This document shows, piece by piece, positions 26,663 to 33,526 of a stretch of DNA of 64,000 nt. The DNA is from Sulfitobacter geojensis (GTDB lineage: Bacteria > Pseudomonadota > Alphaproteobacteria > Rhodobacterales > Rhodobacteraceae): positions 2,790,001 through 2,854,000 of the forward strand of contig NZ_JASE01000005.1 in assembly GCF_000622325.1 (NCBI RefSeq), read 5' to 3'. The number at the start of each line of letters is the position of its first letter. Position 1 is the first letter of the stretch. The notes under the pieces are model-generated. The model was not told the origin of the DNA, made no database searches, and saw nothing but the letters and a program-made list of their open reading frames with translations. The position numbers and the translations under genes were made by a program.

Positions 26663-27694
26663 TTATGCCGACTGGCGCATGATCAGTTTGCCTTCGTAAA
26701 GCACGGTTTCACGGGCGCGCGACTGATCACCCGATTCGACCACATCAAACAACGTCTGCACCGCGCGGCGCGACACTGCGTCATAATCCTGTGCAATCGT
26801 CGTGAGCGGCGGACAGGTAAACCGCGAAAACGGGTGGTCATCCTGACCGGCAATGCGCAGATCACTGCCCGCATCGCGCCCGACGCGCAGCCCCTTTTCA
26901 TAGCAGGCCGTCAGCAATCCGATGGCAAGGCGGTCATTGCTGCACAGTATCGTATTCGTCGCAAAGCCCCCCGCCTCGAGCGTCCGGATACCACCCGCGC
27001 GGCCGATTTCTTCGAATGACCATCCCTGCCCTTCAACCTTCACAATCGACGGCTCAAAGCCCAGTTGCGTCATGGCATCCAGATATCCCTGCCGCCGCTT
27101 GTTGGCATTGGGATTGGCTGGGTCTTTCATTTCAAAGAAACAAGGCGGTTCGCCGGTGCGACACAGGTATTCCACCATCAACATCGAAAATTGCGGATTG
27201 TCCGACCCGATAAAGGCGAGCCCCATATCGGGCAGGTTGCTGTCAAACAAAACGGTCGGCACTTCGTCACAGAACGACGACACTGCCGCGCTGTCAGAAA
27301 TCCGGCCCAAGGGCGCAATCAAGGCCCCTGCCGGTTTGAGCGCGCGCAGGTTCTCCAGTATCTCGACTTCCAGATCCGGGTTGCCGTGCGAGCTGAACAA
27401 AGTGGGGCTGTATCCTGCATCAATACAGCGCTGTTCGATGTTGCGCGCAATCTCGGCAAAGAACGGGTCGGCCAGATAGGGCACCATAATGCCGACGTTC
27501 TTGGTCAGCTTGCGGTTCTGGTTCATTGCGAAAATATTCGGCCGGTAGTCATACTTTTCCAAAGCCGCCTCGATCCGAGCCCGTGTGGTGGCACGTACCG
27601 AACCCGGATCATGGAAATACTTCGACACAGTGGGCCGCGACAATCCGCTGATGGAGGCGAATTCTTCCATGTTTCTGATTTTGACAGGTACCAT
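26663..27694 (-). CDS. LacI-family transcriptional regulator of the polyol operon
   Basis: 343 residues. The N-terminal LacI HTH reads MEEFASISGLSRPTVSKYFHDP with hinge DYRPN, followed by a periplasmic-binding-protein-like sensor domain starting VGIMVPYLADPFFAEI. It lies directly upstream of smoE on the same strand (138 bp apart). Both genes have the same palindrome in front of them, so autoregulated control of the smo operon by a polyol or fructose inducer is the simplest reading. The first residues before the HTH (MVPVKIRN) are slightly unusual, but AGGAA lies upstream of this ATG. Confidence 0.9.
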   Translation of the reverse strand: MVPVKIRNMEEFASISGLSRPTVSKYFHDPGSVRATTRARIEAALEKYDYRPNIFAMNQNRKLTKNVGIMVPYLADPFFAEIARNIEQRCIDAGYSPTLFSSHGNPDLEVEILENLRALKPAGALIAPLGRISDSAAVSSFCDEVPTVLFDSNLPDMGLAFIGSDNPQFSMLMVEYLCRTGEPPCFFEMKDPANPNANKRRQGYLDAMTQLGFEPSIVKVEGQGWSFEEIGRAGGIRTLEAGGFATNTILCSNDRLAIGLLTACYEKGLRVGRDAGSDLRIAGQDDHPFSRFTCPPLTTIAQDYDAVSRRAVQTLFDVVESGDQSRARETVLYEGKLIMRQSA

Positions 27695-27761
27695 TGGCTA
27701 AACAAATTCCTGAAGGCGTATGAAGGGCGATTCAGGAAAACTTTACGACAGGATTTCAAAA

Positions 27762-27775
27762 TTGTCGCGCGGAAA
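27762..27775. promoter_or_regulatory. Candidate LacI-family operator upstream of the regulator gene
   Basis: TTgtCGCGCGgAAA repeats the smoE-upstream palindrome with two changes, within a longer match of the form AAATTnnCGCGCGGAAAnTT. It lies 68 bp upstream of the regulator start, almost the same distance as the smoE copy is from smoE, which fits autoregulation. Confidence 0.6.
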
Positions 27776-28118
27776 ATTCGGTATGTCAAAAAACCTGTTC
27801 AAAGTGATTCTACAGGTGCCCTCCGCCGAATGTGCCTCTTTATCGCCATAAAGTAATCTTGTATTTTCCCGCATGACGGGAGAGCGCGGTAAAAACCGAA
27901 CCCGTTTCGTGGACAATCCTTCTGAGACCAGCTCAATGTTCCCCAAACCTGCCCGAAACAGACTGTTTCCCTAGGTTTTCATCAAATGCGGCGAAAATGA
28001 GTTATAGCTGCGGTGAGAATATTGCGTCTGCTTGTTCCTGACCGAAAGTTGGCAAAACCGCGCCCTAAACAGGGTGCGGATGTGTGCAAAACAGGACGGG
28101 ATTGTCGGTGGAGGAAAA
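27776..28118. other. Divergent spacer between polyol regulator and polysaccharide locus
   Basis: Together with 27695-27775, this forms the leader between the divergent LacI and ExoY genes (543 bp in total). No gene with a good start was found before the small frame at 28119. The strand facing exoY carries AT-rich patches around 27830-27865 and 27980-28030 that could hold the promoter of the polysaccharide genes, but no clear -35/-10 pair stands out. Confidence 0.5.
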
Positions 28119-28241
28119 ATGGATATGGCGTTTGCGGCCAACCTTTCCCCTTCCCGACAGTGCAACGGCGCGATATTCGGGCGCTTGAAAAGGTGCTTGG
28201 ATTTTTTTGAGTACGTATTTGACCCTGGGGGGTTAGAATGA
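28119..28241 (+). CDS. Candidate 40-residue leader ORF coupled to exoY-type gene
   Basis: The frame begins at an ATG with GGAGG four bases upstream (28110-28114) and ends with a TGA that overlaps the ATG of the sugar transferase (ATGA, 28238-28241). Predicted peptide: MDMAFAANLSPSRQ, then a cysteine- and phenylalanine-containing middle, ending EYVFDPGGLE. No signal peptide or known family was recognised. The strong ribosome site and exact stop/start overlap argue for translation, probably coupling entry to exoY; the peptide itself may be unimportant. Comparative data are missing, so this is tentative. Confidence 0.45.
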   Translation: MDMAFAANLSPSRQCNGAIFGRLKRCLDFFEYVFDPGGLE

Positions 28242-28981
28242 AAGATAACGCAACAAATTCTGCCGAATTCGGTTTGTTCCCTTTTGCAAACGGAACTTCC
28301 TTTGGCAACTCTGCGCTGGCGCAAAACAGCCGCGTCTGGGATGCCGCATTGGCTGCCAAAAGCGGGCCGGTCTATTTGTACCGCCACATTGGCAAACGCA
28401 TTTTGGACATTTTGTTTGTGCTGCTTACCCTGCCCTTTTCACTGCCGATCATCGGTTTTGCCGCGCTGGCCCTGTGGTTCAGCGGTGGCAGCCCGTTCTA
28501 TACACAGGACCGTCTGGGCGCCGGGGGCAAGCGGTTTTCGATCCTGAAGCTGCGCACAATGGTGCCCAACGCCGAACAGGTTCTGGAAGAGTATTTGGCA
28601 AAAGACCCCGAAATGCGCCGGGAATGGGACGAGATCCAGAAGCTGCGCAATGACCCGCGCATCACACCCTTAGGTCACCTGCTGCGCAAAACATCCATGG
28701 ATGAATTGCCACAGCTGTTTAACGTGCTGTTCGGGGACATGAGCCTTGTGGGTCCGCGTCCGATGATGCCCGAACAGCTGGAAATGTACGGCAATGCGGC
28801 ACATTACAACGCGGTCAAACCCGGCATCACCGGCCTGTGGCAAGTGTCCGCGCGCAACAATGAACGGTTTACCTACCGCAATGAAGTAGACAGCGCCTAT
28901 GTGCGGTCCCTGACGCTTAAAATGGACCTGACCATCCTTTTCAAAACCATCGGCGTGGTTTTGCGTCCGACGGGGCACTAA
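28238..28981 (+). CDS. Polyprenyl-phosphate sugar-1-phosphate transferase (ExoY/WbaP type)
   Basis: 247 residues. One membrane helix (about 53-78) is followed by the cytoplasmic catalytic domain, with FSILKLRTMVPNAE, DELPQLFNVLFGDMSLVGPRP and the C-terminal KPGITGLWQVSARN. These enzymes start repeat-unit synthesis by moving a hexose-1-phosphate to undecaprenyl phosphate. It is the first biosynthetic gene of the polysaccharide locus; the ATG overlaps the small upstream frame, and a GGGGGG run precedes it. The sugar (galactose, glucose or other) cannot be told from sequence. Confidence 0.93.
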   Translation: MKDNATNSAEFGLFPFANGTSFGNSALAQNSRVWDAALAAKSGPVYLYRHIGKRILDILFVLLTLPFSLPIIGFAALALWFSGGSPFYTQDRLGAGGKRFSILKLRTMVPNAEQVLEEYLAKDPEMRREWDEIQKLRNDPRITPLGHLLRKTSMDELPQLFNVLFGDMSLVGPRPMMPEQLEMYGNAAHYNAVKPGITGLWQVSARNNERFTYRNEVDSAYVRSLTLKMDLTILFKTIGVVLRPTGH

Positions 28982-29056
28982 GTATGGGACAGATTTTCGC
29001 GATGGCACAAAAAGGTGTAGACAGGTCTTATGGCCAAACCCCCGAAGGAGATTACG

Positions 29057-30001
29057 ATGCGTGATTTACATGCCGCTGAAGACCTCCAGGCTGAAATGAT
29101 CAAAACCCCTGTCGTTTTGCCGAAAGCCGGCATGCGCCACAGCATCCGTCCGCGCCGCGCGCTGATCGAGGCGATGGACGCGCAGGATATCGTTCAGCAG
29201 GACACCGCACGGGTCCTGCCAGCACGGGTCAAGCCGCAGCCCTCCGACATCCGCCAACCGGCGCTGCCCAAAAGCTATGCGCCCGACACCAACCTGCCGC
29301 GCTGGCATGAGCTGGATCACATTGAACCGGGCACAAGCCGCAAGGATGATACAGCGTTGCCGGTTGTGGACGCCTCCCGTGACAGCGCATCGGTGCGCGC
29401 CTTTGACCAGCTGCGCACAAGATTGCGACAGATCACGCAGGAACACGGCTGGACCAACATCGGCATCACCACCCCCACGTCGGGGTGCGGGAATACCTTC
29501 ACCGCAATGAACCTTGCGCTGAGCCTGTCGCGGGTTAAAGGGTCGCGGACCGTCCTGATGGATTTCAACCTGCGCCGCCCCGGCATTGCCAAGGCTTTCG
29601 ACATTACGCCGCGCGGGTCTATGCGGGACTTTCTGATGGGCCATGCACCGATCGGCGATCACATGATCAAAGTCAGTGAAACGCTGGCCTTGGGACTGAA
29701 CAACTGCGCGGACCCCGAAGCGGCGGAAACGCTACAGTCCCCCGAAACGGCGCATACAATGGAACGGATGCGCGCCGCATTGCAGCCCGAGATCGTCCTA
29801 TACGATATGCCTGCTATGCTGACCCATGACGACGTATCCGCCTATCTGCCGCAACTTGATGGTGTGCTGCTGGTGTCGGATGGGACCCAGACGATGGCCC
29901 GCGAGTTGATGGAATGCGAACGCATGTTGAACGATCAGGTGCCCCTGCTCGGTGTCGTGCTGAACCGCGCCCGTGCGGATTCAATCCAGCGCTACAGCTA
30001 A
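29057..30001 (+). CDS. CpsD/ExoP-like P-loop ATPase with degenerate Walker A
   Basis: 314 residues. A ~125-residue polar, proline-rich N-terminal region precedes a MinD/BY-kinase-like domain. Recognisable: TTPTSGCGNTFTAMNLA at the Walker A position, TVLMDFNLRRPG at Walker A', and IVLYDMPAM at Walker B (D250). The invariant Walker A lysine is Asn (N146), and the second acidic residue of Walker A' is Asn (N171). There is no C-terminal tyrosine cluster, only a final Tyr-Ser. I start at 29057 because AAGGAG lies 9 nt upstream; a frame extension to 29030 lacks such a site. In other systems this protein works with the Wzz-type co-polymerase encoded next. Here it may be catalytically weak or act as a scaffold. 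Confidence 0.85.
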   Translation: MRDLHAAEDLQAEMIKTPVVLPKAGMRHSIRPRRALIEAMDAQDIVQQDTARVLPARVKPQPSDIRQPALPKSYAPDTNLPRWHELDHIEPGTSRKDDTALPVVDASRDSASVRAFDQLRTRLRQITQEHGWTNIGITTPTSGCGNTFTAMNLALSLSRVKGSRTVLMDFNLRRPGIAKAFDITPRGSMRDFLMGHAPIGDHMIKVSETLALGLNNCADPEAAETLQSPETAHTMERMRAALQPEIVLYDMPAMLTHDDVSAYLPQLDGVLLVSDGTQTMARELMECERMLNDQVPLLGVVLNRARADSIQRYS

Positions 30002-30033
30002 CGCCACACCCTTTTTTCTGGCGACATCACCCC

Positions 30034-30063
30034 AAAGGCAGTCTTTTGAAGGCTGCCTTTTTT
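30034..30063 (+). terminator. Rho-independent terminator after the CpsD-like gene
   Basis: A 12-bp stem (AAAGGCAGTCTT with AAGGCTGCCTTT, one G-T pair) closes a TTG loop and runs into a T tract (30058-30063). It lies 33 bp after the stop codon. It is the clearest intrinsic terminator in the window and implies that wzz and the GT4 gene have their own promoter. Confidence 0.9.
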
Positions 30064-30181
30064 ACCCCTCATCTTCTGATTGTTTTTGCCCTATTATGGA
30101 CAGAATGTTCTGAATATTAGGCGTACCGCCCAATCGTAAAAGACATTGGCGGCGACCAAGAACTGGGAAACGTTAGGACCG

Positions 30182-31492
30182 ATGGGACCGATTTTTACAC
30201 TGGCCGACTTTCTGGACATGCTGCGCAGACGCGTCGGTGTGATTTCGGCTGTGATCATCGCTGGCTGTTTCGGCTCGCTTATCTGGGCCATGACCACGCC
30301 GCACATGTATCAGTCTGCCGAAGTGATCCAGATCGAGCAGCCGCAAATCTCGGACGAATTGGCCCGCTCTACCGTTGAAAGTTCTGCCGCACGCCGGTTG
30401 CAGCTGATCGAACAGCAACTGATGGCGCATGACAATCTTGTTAAGGTTATCAATCAGTTCAACCTGTATGGTGGCGACACCGAAACGGGTATTACCGAAA
30501 AGGTCGCCTTGCTGCGTCAGGCCATCACCATCACCGGTGTGGCGGCCGTGCGCGAAGGGTTTGCCGATGACGGTGCAATTTCGATCCTGACAATCTCTGC
30601 CGAAATGGACAGCGCCGAAAACGCACAGGCCATCGCCCATTTGTTTGCCGACCAGACCCGCGCCCTTGCCACGTCACAACGCCAGATGCAGACAACCGAA
30701 ACCCTCGCCTTTTTCGAAGAGCAGGAAAAGAACCTGTTGGCCGAGATCGCAACGCTGGAGGCCAGTTTGGCCGAGTTTCGCAGCGCCAACGACATCTCGG
30801 TCGAAGGGTCGCTGGATTTCAGCCGTTCGGAATTGGGCAGCCTGAATGATGCGCTGCTGACACTCGACCGTGAAATCATCACCGCCGAACTGGCCCGCGA
30901 AAATCTGGACCGCAGCGGCAATACCCGTGCGGCCACGATCAAGCGCGAAGAGGAAGAACTGGACCGTCTGCTCGCCAGTTTGAGCACCCAGCGCCAGCTT
31001 TTGCTCGACCGCCGCGCCGCGTTGAGTGCCAGCATCGAAACCCGCCCCGAAGTGGAACGCACGCTGGCGGAATTCGAACGCCGCACAACGCAGCTTCAGG
31101 ACCGGCTGGAAGTCATCGCAACACGCCGCAGCGAGGCCGAGGTCGGCTTTACCCTTGAAAACGCCGCCCGCGGCGAACGGTTCACCACACTTGAAGAAGC
31201 GCGGGTGCCGGAACAACCCATCTCCATGAGCCGCAAAAAGCGGATGCTGCTGGGCGTTGTGGCTGCAACGGGTCTTGGATTGATGCTGGCCTTCCTACTG
31301 GAACTGCGCCGCCCCGTGATCCGCACCGCCCGCCAGATGCAACGCGAAACCGGATTGCTGCCGGTTGTGTCGATCCCTGAAACGCGCTCCCCCAAAGAGC
31401 GCAAAGGCATCGCCAAGCTGTGGCAGGACCGCAGCGAGGCCGGTTTGCAAGGGCGTGCAGCCCGACAGGCGCGCCATCCCGCAAACAGATAG
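30182..31492 (+). CDS. Wzz/GNVR-type polysaccharide chain-length/export co-polymerase
   Basis: About 436 residues. A membrane helix (about 20-42) after TLADFLDMLRRR, a long periplasmic coiled-coil region with the GNVR-like segment, and a second helix (about 358-378) after RVPEQPISMSRKKRM, where a proline-rich motif normally sits. A ~55-residue basic cytoplasmic tail follows. There is no fused ATPase; the separate CpsD-like protein upstream would fill that place. The start is uncertain: an in-frame TTG at 30146 would add 12 residues, while the ATG at 30182 begins just before the conserved domain. It is followed by the GT4 gene after 13 bp. Confidence 0.88.
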   Translation: MGPIFTLADFLDMLRRRVGVISAVIIAGCFGSLIWAMTTPHMYQSAEVIQIEQPQISDELARSTVESSAARRLQLIEQQLMAHDNLVKVINQFNLYGGDTETGITEKVALLRQAITITGVAAVREGFADDGAISILTISAEMDSAENAQAIAHLFADQTRALATSQRQMQTTETLAFFEEQEKNLLAEIATLEASLAEFRSANDISVEGSLDFSRSELGSLNDALLTLDREIITAELARENLDRSGNTRAATIKREEEELDRLLASLSTQRQLLLDRRAALSASIETRPEVERTLAEFERRTTQLQDRLEVIATRRSEAEVGFTLENAARGERFTTLEEARVPEQPISMSRKKRMLLGVVAATGLGLMLAFLLELRRPVIRTARQMQRETGLLPVVSIPETRSPKERKGIAKLWQDRSEAGLQGRAARQARHPANR

Positions 31493-31505
31493 GCGGCAAA
31501 CCCCT

Positions 31506-32696
31506 GTGAAAATCGCATATATTCTAAATACTTATCCGCAACCCTCGCAAAGCTTTATCCGCCGTGAAATCCGCGCGCTGGAGGCCACGGGCCATGACGT
31601 GTTTCGCATGGCCATGCGGCCCGGCGACACCCCGCTGGTTGATCCTCAGGACCGCTACGAAGCAGAGCGCACCGAATATGTGCTTTCCGAGGACAAGAAA
31701 CACCTGCTGGGCGCAAGCTGGCGCGCAGCGAAACGTGATTTGGCGCAGTTCTGGCAAGCCGTAAAGACCGCGGTCACGATTGGCCGTGTGTCCGAAGTCG
31801 GGGTGCTACGCCATCTGATTTATCTCGCCGAAGCCGCCTTTGTCGCGGAACGCTGTCGCGCCGAGGGCGTCACCCATGCCCATGCGCATTTCGGCACCAA
31901 TTCCGCTGCCGTTGCGATGTTCAGCGCCCTGCTGGACGGCCCGAAATACAGTTTCACCGTACACGGCCCCGAGGAATACGACGCGCCCCGTGCCCTGTCC
32001 TTGGGCACCAAAATTGCGCATTCGGATTTTACCGTCGCCATCACCCAGTTCGGCCGCTCGCAACTGTGCCGCTGGGCAGCGCCGCAGGATTGGGACAAGA
32101 TCAAAGTGGTGCACTGCGGGATCGAACCGCAGAAATTTGCAGACCCTGCCCCGATGACAGATGGCCCGCGCCGCATTGTCGCTATCGGACGGCTGGTGGA
32201 ACAAAAGGGCCAGCTCGCGGTGATCAAAGCGCTGGCCCAAGTCCAAAGCGATGTGCACCTGACCCTGATCGGCGATGGCGAAATGCGCGCGATGATCGAG
32301 GCGTCGATCGCAGAGCACAAGTTGCAGGATCGCGTCACCCTGACCGGCTGGCTTGACGAGGCCGGCGTGAACCGCGAACTCGCGGCCGCCCATGCGCTGG
32401 TCATGCCCAGCTTTGCCGAAGGGCTGCCGATGGTCGTGATGGAAGCCATGGCCACCGCCCGCCCTGTCATCGCCACCTATATCGCGGGTACGCCGGAACT
32501 GGTGCAGGATGGCACACACGGTTGGCTGGTGCCGGCCGGTGATGTTGACGCTTTGGCGGATGCGATAGAAACCTTTGCCAAAACACCGCTAAAGAAGCTA
32601 TCCACCATGGGCGACAAGGCCCGCCAACGGGTGCTGGAACGCCACGACATCACCACCGAAGCCGCCAAACTGGCCGCCCATATCAGCGGCTCTTAA
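31506..32696 (+). CDS. Glycosyltransferase family 4 protein
   Basis: 396 residues, GTG start. GT-B fold: the N-terminal half opens KIAYILNTYPQPSQSFIRRE. The C-terminal nucleotide-sugar domain includes AIGRLVEQKGQ and the GT4 signature MPSFAEGLPMVVMEAMATARPVIAT, with the E-x7-E pair. It probably adds a sugar to the lipid-linked repeat unit. A longer ATG-initiated frame would overlap the wzz coding region, so the GTG 13 bp after wzz is preferred. Its stop overlaps the stop of the convergent GT2 gene by four bases. Confidence 0.9.
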   Translation: MKIAYILNTYPQPSQSFIRREIRALEATGHDVFRMAMRPGDTPLVDPQDRYEAERTEYVLSEDKKHLLGASWRAAKRDLAQFWQAVKTAVTIGRVSEVGVLRHLIYLAEAAFVAERCRAEGVTHAHAHFGTNSAAVAMFSALLDGPKYSFTVHGPEEYDAPRALSLGTKIAHSDFTVAITQFGRSQLCRWAAPQDWDKIKVVHCGIEPQKFADPAPMTDGPRRIVAIGRLVEQKGQLAVIKALAQVQSDVHLTLIGDGEMRAMIEASIAEHKLQDRVTLTGWLDEAGVNRELAAAHALVMPSFAEGLPMVVMEAMATARPVIATYIAGTPELVQDGTHGWLVPAGDVDALADAIETFAKTPLKKLSTMGDKARQRVLERHDITTEAAKLAAHISGS

Positions 32697-33526
32697 CGTC
32701 CCCGCGCCCATCGGTTGGTGCTGCGCAGGATCGGCAAACGGATGGCAAGGCGCACCGCTGCAAAAGCGACGAAAGCCACCGGATCCTTCACCGCGCGTTT
32801 CCACAACGGGACAGTGCGATCATGGGGGTCATCATTGACCATCAGCTCGGGATAGCCGGTTTCAATCTCTGCCACGCCGATGTCCTGCCGGCGGCGTACC
32901 TGAACCAGACGGGTGAACCCCTCGATCATCGGCCAGTCATATTGCGCGGGCACGCTCAGCCGTTCGGAAGGGGCAAAGTTCAACCGCGCAAAGGTATCGT
33001 CCGAAATAATATCAGGCCACGCGCCCCACCGCGCACGGCCCGCCCGGTTCATCGCAAACACACCGAAACCGGGCACACCGTGCACCATGAACGGCGTGGT
33101 CAGCCAGAACCGCGTGTAATGCCGCGTCAGCGCATCGTCACCACTCAGCGTCACATTCGCCCGCCCGCTGGCATAACGCGGTGCTTTTACATCCAAGGCA
33201 TCGCTGATCTGTCCAACCACCTGCGGGGTTACGATCACATCGGCATCAAGGTAGATCAACACATCGCCCGTTGCCGAGTCCTCACCTTTGTTCCAAGCGT
33301 TCAACTTGCCGCCCTGCGCAAGATCCAGCACCGTCCAGTGCCAGCCTTTAGCCTCTGCTTGCGACGCGAAACCGAGCGCAATCTCGGCAGTGTTATCGGT
33401 GCAGCCATTGGCGATCACCACAACCTGCACGCCACCTGCAACAGGATCGGAGGCCAGCAGCGCGTTCAGACAGGCCGGCAGGTAATCCGCTTCGTTATGG
33501 GCGGGGATCAGAACCGAGGTTTTCAT
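32693..33526 (-). CDS. Glycosyltransferase family 2 protein
   Basis: 277 residues. The GT-A fold begins TSVLIPAHNEADYLPACL. The donor metal motif is DVLIYLDADVIVT (DAD), preceded by GKLNAWNKG. The start at 33526 overlaps the upstream stop (ATGA), making it the last gene of the seven-gene coupled operon that includes the PKS and NRPS. The C-terminal ~60 residues are basic and may associate with the membrane. The acceptor is unknown; repeat-unit assembly or glycosylation of the NRPS-PKS product are both possible. Confidence 0.88.
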   Translation of the reverse strand: MKTSVLIPAHNEADYLPACLNALLASDPVAGGVQVVVIANGCTDNTAEIALGFASQAEAKGWHWTVLDLAQGGKLNAWNKGEDSATGDVLIYLDADVIVTPQVVGQISDALDVKAPRYASGRANVTLSGDDALTRHYTRFWLTTPFMVHGVPGFGVFAMNRAGRARWGAWPDIISDDTFARLNFAPSERLSVPAQYDWPMIEGFTRLVQVRRRQDIGVAEIETGYPELMVNDDPHDRTVPLWKRAVKDPVAFVAFAAVRLAIRLPILRSTNRWARGR

